Below are positions 1 to 8,006 of a DNA stretch of 64,000 nucleotides, in pieces (the first letter of the stretch is position 1; every line of letters begins with the position of its first letter). This DNA is from Aphanothece sp. CMT-3BRIN-NPC111 (GTDB taxonomy: Bacteria; Cyanobacteriota; Cyanobacteriia; Cyanobacteriales; JAHHGU01): assembly GCA_019359765.1 (NCBI GenBank), contig JAHHGU010000005.1:62001-126000 (forward strand), read 5' to 3'. The notes below the pieces were generated by a model that made no database searches, was not told where the DNA came from, and saw nothing but the letters and a program-made list of their open reading frames with translations. Position numbers and translations under genes: made by a program.

Positions 1-1
1 A

Positions 2-169
2 AGCTATTTGATAGCGCTAGTAGTTAGCATTCTCATTGCCAAGCCTCTGTGGGTAGCCGCTGGTGCTGGAATATTTGAAGGCAGCCAGTTACTCTTAGGA
101 TTTGCACTACTCGCAGCATTCGGCATCGGCATTGTCACAGCAGTTCTACAAAAAAAGCCGAATCAATGA
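2..169 (+). CDS. C-terminal end of a membrane protein (partial)
   Basis: An open frame enters from the left edge and reads 55 codons to a TGA. The translation is strongly hydrophobic: about two membrane helices (starting SYLIALVVSILIA and around LLLGFALLAAFGIGIVTAVL) followed by the short polar tail QKKPNQ, as at the end of a transporter or other polytopic protein. The family cannot be recognised from this piece. A weak hairpin about 35 bases downstream could end its transcript. Confidence 0.6.
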   Translation, partial: SYLIALVVSILIAKPLWVAAGAGIFEGSQLLLGFALLAAFGIGIVTAVLQKKPNQ

Positions 170-203
170 CCTAGCTAGTTGCTTAATAGCGATGTCTACA
201 TTG

Positions 204-224
204 ACCCCTATACTGTTTAGGGGT
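204..224 (+). terminator. Possible weak terminator hairpin
   Basis: ACCCCTA and TAGGGGT form a 7-bp stem with a 7-base loop, followed by AAAATG rather than a T run. It lies 35 bases after the stop of the partial membrane protein gene. The missing T tract makes it a weak candidate. Confidence 0.35.
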
Positions 225-398
225 AAAATGTCGATAGTTTCTTGTCTTGATCTCATGGTTACACAGCAGCAATCTCTACATCTGTCCACTAGCCAACTAC
301 TAAGGCTAGGGCTGCTGCTGCGCCTTGCGCGCAAATAATTTTTGACTAAACTAAATTTTTTGATTTAAACGCTAAAGCCTGTTAGTGCAGGTTAATCG

Positions 399-430
399 AT
401 TTTGGATTTTGGATTTTGGATTTTGGATTG
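399..430. repeat. STRR heptamer repeat (TTTTGGA)n
   Basis: About four tandem copies of TTTTGGA in the leuA upstream spacer. The reverse complement (TCCAAAA) occurs as a similar array directly before hisC at about 3042-3070, so the same heptamer family flanks both biosynthetic genes. Confidence 0.8.
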
Positions 431-777
431 AGACTCGCGTATTAATTCGGGGGCTTGAATCCGTCTCTTTTTGGTCAATCAATTTTCGATTGACACTCCT
501 GTGAAGAAAGCCAGACTTTAGCTTGCTCTCTGTGACTACTCGTTATCAGATTCATTAGATTTTCTATTGCATTCATTAGCCATTTTTTGGAGATTCATAT
601 GCGACTGCATACAGTGCTGGAGATGTTACTGCGACTGTTGGTGGGTTGTCAGGATTGGTCTGCGTGGCAACCTGGCAACTCCTCCTTTAACTTGATTGCG
701 ATTCCGCCCTTGGCGGGGCCGCCGCACGGTATCGCCACAACATCTCATAAACACCGAAAATATAGGAAACATCGATC

Positions 778-2436
778 GTGTTGAAGAATCCCACAACCAA
801 ATATCGTCCATTTGCACCCATTAACTTACCCGACCGCACCTGGCCATCGAAAACTATTACCCATCCCCCCATCTGGCTCAGTACCGATCTACGCGATGGC
901 AACCAGGCACTGATTGAGCCGATGCACGTTCAACGCAAGTTACGTCTGTTTAAGCTTTTAGTTGATATTGGGTTTACTGAAATCGAAGTTGCATTTCCCT
1001 CCGCTTCACAAACTGACTTTGATTTCGTTCGCCACCTAATTGAGCATCACCTAATACCGGATAACGTCACGATTCAGGTTTTAACGCCTGCTCGCGATCG
1101 CCTAATTCGCCGCACCTTTGAAGCTTTGCAAGGAGCAAAACAAGCGATCGTACACCTATATAACGCGACCTCTCCAGTCTTCTGTCGCACCGTATTTGGT
1201 CTAGATCGCCTGGGCACAATTGAGATGGCAGCGTCCTCAGCACAACTGATGAACGAACTTGCCGCAGAACAACCGGAGACTGATTGGTATTTCCAATATT
1301 CCCCGGAAACCTTCACAGCGACTGAACTAGATTTTGCTAAAGATATTTGCGATGCAGTTCTGGATGTGTGGCAACCTACACCGCAGCACAAAGCGATTAT
1401 CAACCTGCCCGCAACAGTAGAAGTTGCAACGCCTAATGTATTCGCAGATCAAGTAGAGTGGATGCATCGTCATATAGCGCGACGGGATAGTGTAACTTTG
1501 AGCGTTCATCCCCATAACGATCGCGGTTGTGGCATTGCCGCAGCAGAACTGGCGCAGATGGCAGGTGCAGATCGAGTAGAGGGTTGTTTATTTGGCAATG
1601 GCGAACGCACTGGGAATGTGGATTTGGTGACGCTGGCGCTGAACCTCTACACCCAAGGCATTCATCCTGGTTTGGACTTTTCGGACATTAATATAGTGGC
1701 GAGTACGGTTGAGGACTGTACGCAACTGCCGATTCATCCCCGCCATCCCTATGTGGGAGATTTGGTATTCACTGCCTTCTCTGGTTCGCACCAAGATGCA
1801 ATCAAGAAAGGCTTGGCAGTGCAGAAATTAGATAGCATCTGGGACGTTCCTTATCTGCCCCTCGATCCAGCAGATGTGGGACGCACTTATGAGTCCGTGA
1901 TTCGAGTCAATAGCCAGTCCGGTAAGGGGGGTATTGCTTTCTTGCTAGAACGGGAGTATGGTTTGGTGTTGCCCCGGCGGTTGCAGATGGAGTTTGGTCA
2001 AGTAGTGCAACAAGCAATGGATGCTTGCGGTCAGGAAATGTCTGCAACCGATCTGTGGACACTGTTTGAGCAGGAATATTTACAAGCTGTCTCGCCGTTC
2101 AAGTACCTCTCTCACCAGTTGTCAGAAATAGAGAACGGGGAACAGGCGATCGCCGTAACGCTAGAGATGAATGGGCAACCTGTAGCGCTTACCGGACAGG
2201 GCAATGGCCCGATTGATGCATTTCTGACAGCCCTGAATGCTGGCATTCGCATCGCTCATTACGAGGAACACTCTCTCAGTCAGGGAAGTAATGCTTCTGC
2301 GATCGCTTATGTTGAGGTAGCTAGCGATACTTTCCCAGGTTCCATACACGGGGTTGGCATCCATTGCAATATCGTGACGGCATCATTCCTCGCAGTTCTT
2401 AGTGCGGTTAATCGTGCTACTCTAAAGCTCAAATAG
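778..2436 (+). CDS. leuA: 2-isopropylmalate synthase, long (yeast/actinobacterial) type
   Basis: Predicted to condense acetyl-CoA with 2-oxoisovalerate, the first committed step of leucine synthesis, in the cytosol. The HMGL-like barrel is at about residues 30-320: [15 protein letters not shown] carries the metal/catalytic RDGNQ signature, and [11 protein letters not shown] carries the metal-binding HxH. The C-terminal LeuA dimer/leucine-feedback domain covers about 415-552. At 552 residues, with the extended N-terminus, it fits the second (Corynebacterium/yeast) class rather than the roughly 530-residue class usual in cyanobacteria. The start is GTG at 778, with AGGAAA about 10 bases upstream. 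The gene stands alone, with spacers on both sides and hisC downstream. Whether the genome also has the other class cannot be seen here. Confidence 0.93.
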   Translation: MLKNPTTKYRPFAPINLPDRTWPSKTITHPPIWLSTDLRDGNQALIEPMHVQRKLRLFKLLVDIGFTEIEVAFPSASQTDFDFVRHLIEHHLIPDNVTIQVLTPARDRLIRRTFEALQGAKQAIVHLYNATSPVFCRTVFGLDRLGTIEMAASSAQLMNELAAEQPETDWYFQYSPETFTATELDFAKDICDAVLDVWQPTPQHKAIINLPATVEVATPNVFADQVEWMHRHIARRDSVTLSVHPHNDRGCGIAAAELAQMAGADRVEGCLFGNGERTGNVDLVTLALNLYTQGIHPGLDFSDINIVASTVEDCTQLPIHPRHPYVGDLVFTAFSGSHQDAIKKGLAVQKLDSIWDVPYLPLDPADVGRTYESVIRVNSQSGKGGIAFLLEREYGLVLPRRLQMEFGQVVQQAMDACGQEMSATDLWTLFEQEYLQAVSPFKYLSHQLSEIENGEQAIAVTLEMNGQPVALTGQGNGPIDAFLTALNAGIRIAHYEEHSLSQGSNASAIAYVEVASDTFPGSIHGVGIHCNIVTASFLAVLSAVNRATLKLK

Positions 2437-2562
2437 AGATGGTGCCAGGATTTGAGTAGCTTCAACCCATATCGTTGAGCTACTGCGATCCACTGATCCA
2501 CTTCACAATCTGTCACAAGGTAGATAGCCAAACTATGCACTTAGCACGATGATATAGGTGTG

Positions 2563-2632
2563 AGGAGTGAAGGCTAAAGTTTAAGCGAAAAGCCCTTGGA
2601 GTCGAAACACGGAAAGACGCCCGGGGGTTTTT
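2563..2632 (+). ncRNA. Candidate small RNA with terminator-like hairpin
   Basis: At 2593-2627, CCCTT-GG-A-GTC pairs with GAC-G-CC-C-GGGGG (several G-U pairs, one mismatch, one bulge) around the purine loop GAAACACGGAAA, directly followed by TTTTT. A TATAGG-like -10 box lies at about 2554-2559. This arrangement (short transcript, GGAAA-type loop, U-tract end) recalls the abundant Yfr2 family of cyanobacterial sRNAs. The resemblance is from memory of the family's loop, not an alignment. It could instead be a plain terminator after leuA, though it sits 150 bases past the stop. Confidence 0.35.
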
Positions 2633-2835
2633 CCATTGTGGGGCGATTTCTCTAGGGAGAGATTTGCGATCGCCAAATATAGGTCATTCTGGACTATCCC
2701 CACGACACAAAACCGGGGGTTTGAGACTAGGTGTGTTTTTGGTCAAGTGCGTTAAATTTACCGTTTGGGGCTTGGAGAAACGAGCCAAAATCCCTTAGTC
2801 TGAGTTGAGATACTAATTTTCCGAGAGGATGTCAG

Positions 2836-2946
2836 ATGCGCGATCCCAACAAGAATATCATCGACATTGATACGGGAACCCTTGTTCTGATGGTGTTCGC
2901 CTTTATAGTCGTGCCTCTGATATTAGCTGGTTTCTTCTTCCAATAA
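2836..2946 (+). CDS. 36-residue single-helix membrane peptide
   Basis: ATG is preceded at good spacing by GAGAGGAT, and the frame gives 36 residues: a polar N-terminus (MRDPNKNIIDIDTG) followed by one membrane helix (about residues 15-34) ending FFFQ. The size and topology resemble small subunits of photosynthetic or respiratory complexes, but it does not match PetN, PetM, PsaM, PsbX, Psb30 or other small subunits that I can recall. It lies alone between leuA and hisC. The ribosome site and the clean polar-then-hydrophobic layout argue that it is real. Confidence 0.55.
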   Translation: MRDPNKNIIDIDTGTLVLMVFAFIVVPLILAGFFFQ

Positions 2947-2971
2947 GTAATTGTTTGACAGGCAACAAAAA

Positions 2972-3071
2972 TAATTCGTAATTCGTAATTCGTAATCCAC
3001 TCTGCCCGGTTTCAAGCCCCTAACTTTAGTTATGGGGTTAATCCAAAATCCAAAATCCAAAATCCAAAATT
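2972..3071. repeat. Two STRR arrays upstream of hisC
   Basis: Three copies of ATTCGTA (about 2974-2994) and, after 45 bases, four copies of CCAAAAT (about 3042-3069) end three bases before the hisC ATG. The second array takes the place where a ribosome site would be expected. Confidence 0.75.
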
Positions 3072-3073
3072 GA

Positions 3074-4129
3074 ATGACTACCTACTTCCGCCCTAGCGTT
3101 GAGGCGATGGCTGGCTATATTCCTGGCGAACAGCCCAAGCCTGGAACAAACATTATCAAGCTCAACACTAACGAAAATCCGTATCCGCCTTCACCAGAGG
3201 CGATCGCAGTTCTGCGGAATTTGGATAGTGAATGGCTGCGGCGTTACCCAGATCCTTATGCGAACGAGTTTCGATATGCGATCGCTGAAGCGTTAGAAGT
3301 TCCGCTGGATTGGATTATTGTTAGCAATGGCAGCGATGAGTTGCTAAATGTGGTGGTGCGTGCATGTGCAGAGTTGGGGCGCAAGGTAGTTTATCCGATG
3401 CCAACGTATGTGCTGTATCGTACATTAACGGATATGCAGCCTGCGGAGCGTGTCGAAATTCCCTATGGGGAGGATTATCGCTTACCTATTGAGGAATTGG
3501 TGGCAGCAAACGGTGCGGTGACATTTATTGCATCCCCCAATAGTCCATCGGGACATATCGTTCCCCTTGAGGATCTGCGACAGTTGGCGGCTAAGTTATC
3601 CGGTGTTTTAGTCGTTGATGAGGCTTACGTTGATTTTGCTGAAGAAACGGCATTGCCCCTGGTGAAGGAATTTGAGAATGTTATTGTCATCCGCACCTTA
3701 TCTAAAGGTTATTCTCTAGCAGGGCTGCGGCTGGGCTTTGGGATTGCGAATCCAAAGCTGCTGAGTGGGTTATTTAAGGTTAAAGATAGCTATAACATAG
3801 ATGCGATCGCCTGTTTAGTTGGGGCGGCGGCGATGCGCGATCAAAGTTATAAAAACGAGTGTGCCGAAAAGGTGAAAGCATCGCGGGCAAGGCTAGCAGT
3901 GGAACTCAAGCAATTAGGCTTCCGGTTGTGGAACTCGCAAGGGAATTTCTTTTTGACACAACCCCCGAAGGGCAATGCAGAGCAAATATATCTGGCACTA
4001 AAGGAACGGGGAATTTTGGTGCGCTACTTCAAGCAGCCTGGATTAGAGGATAAGCTTCGCATTACCGTAGGCACTGAGGAGCAAAATCAGATACTTGTTG
4101 AGGCATTAATTCATTATTGTAACGGTTAG
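3074..4129 (+). CDS. hisC: Histidinol-phosphate aminotransferase
   Basis: PLP-dependent class I/II aminotransferase that converts imidazole-acetol phosphate and glutamate to histidinol phosphate in histidine synthesis. Visible features are LNTNENPYPPSP near the N-terminus, SNGSDELL for cofactor phosphate binding, ASPNSPSG, VVDEAYVDFA (PLP-ring Asp/Tyr), the Schiff-base lysine in RTLSKGYSLAGLRLGF (about residue 211), and a C-terminal LRITVGTEEQN arginine for substrate carboxylate. The length, 351, is normal. The ATG follows an STRR array with no Shine-Dalgarno site. Confidence 0.95.
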   Translation: MTTYFRPSVEAMAGYIPGEQPKPGTNIIKLNTNENPYPPSPEAIAVLRNLDSEWLRRYPDPYANEFRYAIAEALEVPLDWIIVSNGSDELLNVVVRACAELGRKVVYPMPTYVLYRTLTDMQPAERVEIPYGEDYRLPIEELVAANGAVTFIASPNSPSGHIVPLEDLRQLAAKLSGVLVVDEAYVDFAEETALPLVKEFENVIVIRTLSKGYSLAGLRLGFGIANPKLLSGLFKVKDSYNIDAIACLVGAAAMRDQSYKNECAEKVKASRARLAVELKQLGFRLWNSQGNFFLTQPPKGNAEQIYLALKERGILVRYFKQPGLEDKLRITVGTEEQNQILVEALIHYCNG

Positions 4130-4136
4130 AGTGACA

Positions 4137-4164
4137 AGCCCAGCGCGATCGCTTTCTTTGGGCT
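4137..4164 (+). terminator. Possible hairpin after hisC
   Basis: AGCCCA (4137-4142) can pair with TGGGCT (4159-4164); the loop contains a HIP1 octamer. It lies 8 bases after the hisC stop. No T run follows, so termination is a guess from position. Confidence 0.3.
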
Positions 4165-4248
4165 GTTAGAAGAAGCCTTCCTTCGTAGTCGGCAAATTAA
4201 TCATAGCAAGGTGAGTGCCTGGTTGTTGTGCCAGTTTCAATAACCCAC

Positions 4249-4857
4249 CTACGACTGTTTTATTGCTTTGATAAGCATCTCAACAACCCTATAAACGTGC
4301 GATCCTGGTGTAGGTGGCCAGTTCTGTTGATGACTCGGATGTAACTTTTTAGCACGTTGAACAGCTTGATCAGCATCATTTTTGAATAAATCTGTATCTA
4401 TATTACTCTTGTTATAACTTCCTAGCTTATTACGTAATCTTGCTTCAAAATCTTTGCAGTTTTTATCATCAGGATGTAGATCATCAAAATGTAAATATAA
4501 CCAAACTTCAAAACAAGGATTGCTAATAGCTAGTCGATATTTTTTCTGTTTAGCTTGACGGCAGATTGCACTTATACTCTTTGCACCCCAGCGATCTACG
4601 TCAAACATTAACCATAGAGTATCATCTGGAATCAGATCATATTTTTGTATAAATTCATCCAATCGCTCTAGTACATACTGAGGTGCAGACTTATTATCAT
4701 CTCCTGTTGGCAATATTTCTATTTTGATGCGAGAGTCATGAAATCTCGCAAAATATTGCTTTTCAGTTTCTCTTCCCTCAGTAGCAATAATAAAAAGCCT
4801 TGCATCTCGCTTGTTGTATTGGCGATCAAGTAGCTTTGTTCGATTAAGCTTTTTCAT
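4249..4857 (-). CDS. RloB-like TOPRIM nuclease component (AbiLii-like)
   Basis: The fold signature of the RloB family is visible: ATEGRETEKQYF gives the TOPRIM glutamate, LMFDVDRWG the DxD motif, and SNPCFEVWLYLHF the conserved RloB segment. The protein is about 200 residues. In this family it pairs with an ABC-type ATPase (RloA) in type I restriction loci and in AbiL phage-abortive systems, where it is thought to act as the nuclease effector. I chose the ATG at 4857 (MKKLNRTKLL), which overlaps the ATPase gene by 14 bases. The frame also has an upstream TTG at 4899 with a 56-base overlap. Composition is AT-rich compared with hisC, suggesting acquisition. The family call is firm; its function here is inferred. 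Confidence 0.82.
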   Translation of the reverse strand: MKKLNRTKLLDRQYNKRDARLFIIATEGRETEKQYFARFHDSRIKIEILPTGDDNKSAPQYVLERLDEFIQKYDLIPDDTLWLMFDVDRWGAKSISAICRQAKQKKYRLAISNPCFEVWLYLHFDDLHPDDKNCKDFEARLRNKLGSYNKSNIDTDLFKNDADQAVQRAKKLHPSHQQNWPPTPGSHVYRVVEMLIKAIKQS

Positions 4858-6265
4858 TTTTGCTATCAGTTTTTTTAGATGGCTCTGTTTCACAATCAAG
4901 CCATCCTAAACTACGGATATCGCCAAAGAAGGGAATTGCTCCAAATCGACCGTTTAAATAGCCCTTCTCAATTTTTATATCGGATTGAATTTTAAACTCT
5001 GCTAGTGAATAGAGATGTGATGCGCCTTGCTGATTTTTTTCAACAAACCAGATTTCATCTCTACGTAGAAGATCCAAATCGAGAAGATTGGTATCATGAG
5101 TTGTAAATATTAGTTGGCTCTGACTACTTGGTTTTCTGCAACTTAAAGCTACTTCTATAAATCGGCGTGATAGAAGAGGATGTAAACGGCGATCTAACTC
5201 ATCTAGTAAAATAACTTTTTCAGGTTTCTCTTGTATAAGAAATAATGCAGGTATTAGATTAATCAAGCGCTGTGTTCCCTCGGATTCTTCTTCCATTGAA
5301 AAGTCCACAAGCTGACCATTTTCATGACGATGTTGAGTTCTGAGCTGGATTAAACTAAAGTTACTTTGTGCTACCTTCATGAGGAGATACCGTTTGCGTA
5401 AGGGACTTTCCATCATCACAACAGAATCCTCCCCAGCTTCAGTAATTTCTTGAAGGAGTTCCTCTCTCATGTTTTCTGGCATACCTGGAAAATGATAATC
5501 AAAATCCAAATCAACTTCCTCTGCGCCAATTGAGTCAATACCTGTGCCTGCAAATCTCAAAAAATCACTAAGGAAATTAGTGAATTCTTTGCTACTTAAT
5601 ATTCCTAACTCTAGACCCCTATAGGTTGCTTCTGCTGGAATGATAGTTAGCACTTTCCTAAACCAATCAACTACAGGCTTGACAGTCTGAACATTACGCT
5701 CTATCGCCTCTGTTAAGAAAAGTTGATTAGGACGAGTTCCCTGTGCAATAAAATCTAAAAATTGCTTTCGCTTTTCACTTCTACCTTTGAGGGTAGATCC
5801 ATACTCGACTTTTGTCTCCTTCTTTTCAGAAGTGACACGTTCAAAACATGGAACTTCTCGTTTCTTTCCAGAAGGAGTAATATAAAGCCACTCTTCAAGA
5901 ATCTGAGTAGTGTTTAACTTAAATCCATAGGAATAAAGATTACCTATATAGGTAAATATAAATTCAAATTTACTAGGTTTCTTACTGTAATCACCTAACT
6001 TGAATGGAGAAACTGGGATAGTTTGCCCACTGCGCGTCCCTTCTACAATCAAATCTTTTGCAAAATCAATTGCCTTAATGAGATTAGATTTGCCTGCCGC
6101 ATTTGCACCATAAATAGCAGAGATAGGCAAGAGTGACCGTCCCTTACCTGCTGCGCCTACAGCAATATGGTCTGCATGATGCTGGTCACTGCTAACACCT
6201 ACCATACTGAATGTTGTTTCTTCCTTAAAGGACAGGAAGTTCTCTATGGTTACCTGGACTAACAC
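4844..6265 (-). CDS. RloA-like AAA_21/ABC-type ATPase (AbiLi-like)
   Basis: SMC/RecF-like ATPase of 473 residues. The N-terminus MLVQVTIENFLSFKEE is typical of OLD/RloA proteins. Walker A is YGANAAGKSNLI (about residues 53-64), a signature-like region (EESEGTQRLINLIPAL) precedes Walker B VILLDELDRRLHP, and the His-switch is IFTTHDTNLL. GTG start at 6265. It is the first gene of a two-gene operon with the RloB-like nuclease and probably acts as its sensor or regulator in phage defence. PARIS AriA is a related alternative, but the partner here is RloB, not DUF4435. Confidence 0.85.
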   Translation of the reverse strand: MLVQVTIENFLSFKEETTFSMVGVSSDQHHADHIAVGAAGKGRSLLPISAIYGANAAGKSNLIKAIDFAKDLIVEGTRSGQTIPVSPFKLGDYSKKPSKFEFIFTYIGNLYSYGFKLNTTQILEEWLYITPSGKKREVPCFERVTSEKKETKVEYGSTLKGRSEKRKQFLDFIAQGTRPNQLFLTEAIERNVQTVKPVVDWFRKVLTIIPAEATYRGLELGILSSKEFTNFLSDFLRFAGTGIDSIGAEEVDLDFDYHFPGMPENMREELLQEITEAGEDSVVMMESPLRKRYLLMKVAQSNFSLIQLRTQHRHENGQLVDFSMEEESEGTQRLINLIPALFLIQEKPEKVILLDELDRRLHPLLSRRFIEVALSCRKPSSQSQLIFTTHDTNLLDLDLLRRDEIWFVEKNQQGASHLYSLAEFKIQSDIKIEKGYLNGRFGAIPFFGDIRSLGWLDCETEPSKKTDSKNEKA

Positions 6266-6534
6266 TGCTGTTCCACTGACTTAGGAGTCTGATAAGGTTA
6301 CTACACTAACTTACTCAATAGTGTCACCAAAGCCAAGTTATAGAGAATTTTTATCCTAAATAGTTAATTTGTATGTTCGCTGACCATAGGGCAAGTGCGA
6401 TGGAACTACCGAAGGATGGGAGCGCCTTCAGCACCAGCTAAGCCGATCGCATCCTGGCTCAGTTTTCCCTGCACACAGGCACTGGCGCGATCGCTCATAC
6501 TAGAATACAGAATGTCAAGTGAGAGCATTACACC

Positions 6535-6765
6535 ATGTCATCAGCAGCGATCGCCACAGTAGTAAAGATGATGGAGTCTTTGCCTGTTGATGTACAGGAG
6601 CAAGTGGCAGAGCATCTTCGGGAGTACATTGACGACTTGCAAGATGAAATTCAATGGAATGAATCGTTCCAGAGAACACAACAAAACCTTATTGCTGCTG
6701 CAAAACGTGCCAAACAGGAGATTGCTGAGGGGCAAGCTACTGTAATGGACTACGACCAACTATGA
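6535..6765 (+). CDS. Antitoxin of a type II toxin-antitoxin pair
   Basis: A 76-residue, helical, charged protein (SLPVDVQEQVAEHLREYIDDL, then AAAKRAKQEIAEGQ) of the kind that pairs with RelE/ParE toxins. Its TGA overlaps the toxin ATG in the arrangement ATGA, the usual coupling. It should neutralise the toxin and repress the operon by binding a site upstream, but no operator is obvious. The antitoxin frame itself is intact although its toxin is interrupted. Confidence 0.7.
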   Translation: MSSAAIATVVKMMESLPVDVQEQVAEHLREYIDDLQDEIQWNESFQRTQQNLIAAAKRAKQEIAEGQATVMDYDQL

Positions 6766-7025
6766 AGTCGGCAGTTCTTCCCTCTTTTTGAGTTGAGTAT
6801 CGCCACTTAAGCAATGATGTCAGGCAGAGTGCTAGAAAAGCTTATCGTCTGTGGGCAAATAATCCATTTCACCCGTCTTTGCATTTCAAGTGCATCAATA
6901 GCGAAGAGGATATTTGGTCTGTGAGAGTAACGCGAGGTTATCGGGCACTTGGGATATTAGAAGGTGATACAGTTACATGGTTCTGGATCGGTAGCCATGA
7001 CAATTATGAGCGGTTCTTCTCGTAA
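6762..7025 (+). pseudogene. RelE/ParE-type toxin with in-frame stop
   Basis: Reading from the ATG that overlaps the antitoxin stop gives MKSAVLPSF, then TGA at 6789-6791, then VEYRHLSNDVRQSARKAYRLW and onward in the same frame to TAA: 87 sense positions in all. The downstream part has toxin features (NPFHPSLHFK, WSVRVTRGYRALG, WFWIGSHDNYERFF). Homologues have a tryptophan in this position pattern (FW.EYR), so TGG to TGA is the simplest explanation. No good in-frame restart follows until a GTG deep in the domain. Presumably non-toxic unless the stop is read through. Confidence 0.75.
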
Positions 7026-7080
7026 GTTGCAGCAGCCCGATATCCCATTTCACTGATAGCTGGTCAGGTTTCGACTAAGT

Positions 7081-7404
7081 TTATGCAGTTGCAGCAGTTT
7101 GCACGTTCGGGAGAAATGCTAGAACAATTCGCTCTGGTGGGATACCTGCGGCGATTAGGTCTTTGGTGATTCCCTGTTCCATCCCGTCATATTCTACCCA
7201 AACCTTGCCCTCACTCAGAGTCACATAAATCAAATTTCCTCTCACCCGTCGCCCTCTATCCCAACCTACTTGCATCAGTGCATAGCGGTTTTGCGTATCA
7301 TCAAATACCGTATCGAGTCGAATATCACCGTGAGAAGGTTTGAACTGAGCATATCGTTGAATGACCTGTTTTACAATGTCCCGCTCTCTCGTGGTGGTAT
7401 CCAT
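7081..7404 (-). CDS. xisI: XisI-family protein
   Basis: A 107-residue protein matching the XisI family (VGWDRGRRVRGNLIYVTLSEGKVWVEYDGMEQGI, then a C-terminal LAAGIPPERIVLAFLPN-like segment). XisI was defined in Anabaena as a factor controlling excision of the fdxN element during heterocyst differentiation, together with XisH and the recombinase XisF. It overlaps xisH by 34 bases, so translation is probably coupled. No recombinase or element border is present nearby, as for most xisHI copies in cyanobacterial genomes. Confidence 0.85.
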   Translation of the reverse strand: MDTTTRERDIVKQVIQRYAQFKPSHGDIRLDTVFDDTQNRYALMQVGWDRGRRVRGNLIYVTLSEGKVWVEYDGMEQGITKDLIAAGIPPERIVLAFLPNVQTAATA

Positions 7405-7835
7405 CGCTTCACCTCTACCGTCTCTACATCTACAATAAGCAATTTCATTGGTAGCTCACGCCTCACCAACTCACCAATCGGTTCGCTGAAAATCCCCTCA
7501 AAGGTATTGTCTGCAACAGCGAGATATAAATCGCGATCTGGATCGACCTGTTCAAGAAGTAGTCGATAAAGAACATATTGACCAATCGCTTGCTCCAAGT
7601 CAGCAATTGCCGAGTTGCCTCGAAATTCCTTGATTTCAACTGCAATCCGGCTACTCCCGCGTCTAGCACCGATAAAGCGTCCTGCAATACCGTTAAGAGT
7701 ATCTAATCTTGCAGCTAAGTCTATAAAGAGAAATCGCTCGCCATACGATATGACGTAGGGATCATGGGTGATTTCCCAATTCTCCTTGAGGAGAGCTTGC
7801 CTGATAATGTTATGAATCGCGTCTCGCTGAGGCAT
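7371..7835 (-). CDS. xisH: XisH-family protein, nuclease-like fold
   Basis: A 154-residue XisH protein. MPQRDAIHNIIRQALLKENW is the usual start, and ADLEQAIGQYVLYRLLLE with DRDLYLAV is the typical centre. FIDLAARLD and RIAVEIKEF fit the D...ExK pattern of PD-(D/E)XK nucleases, so a nucleic-acid role is plausible but inferred. It is the first gene of the xisHI pair on the minus strand. It lies between an RloAB/TA cluster and nudC, with no fdxN element in the window. Confidence 0.87.
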   Translation of the reverse strand: MPQRDAIHNIIRQALLKENWEITHDPYVISYGERFLFIDLAARLDTLNGIAGRFIGARRGSSRIAVEIKEFRGNSAIADLEQAIGQYVLYRLLLEQVDPDRDLYLAVADNTFEGIFSEPIGELVRRELPMKLLIVDVETVEVKRWIPPRESGTL

Positions 7836-8006
7836 GACTTAATTGGTCATAAGCCAAATTATTAGCCTATGGTACGCGATGCGATCGCCAGCCTGTTTAT
7901 CGTGTAGGTTAAGTTTTAGCTGCAAGTAGGCACTGGTACGATATGTGCTACGCACACGCTACGCGATCGCAAAGATCAAACAATAGAGCGATCGCCTTCT
8001 ACTGAT

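Larger units (their letters stand above)
170..777. other. Spacer before leuA with heptamer repeat
   Basis: No convincing gene. At about 399-430 there are four head-to-tail copies of the heptamer TTTTGGA (STRR type). Near 477-497 TCAATC and GATTGA can pair around a short loop. Frames on both strands look like chance ORFs with no recognisable domain and poor cyanobacterial codon use. The leuA promoter should lie here, but no clear -35/-10 pair stands out. Confidence 0.6.

Noticed and set aside
587..784. 65-residue frame before leuA
   Set aside because: Runs into the leuA start, no conserved features, and the antisense frames over the same region are just as long.
2558..2568. Yfr1 core motif (ACTCCTCACAC) on the minus strand
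   Set aside because: The 11-base match is exact, but no terminator hairpin with a U run follows on that strand, which Yfr1 requires; the plus-strand hairpin further on is a better RNA candidate.
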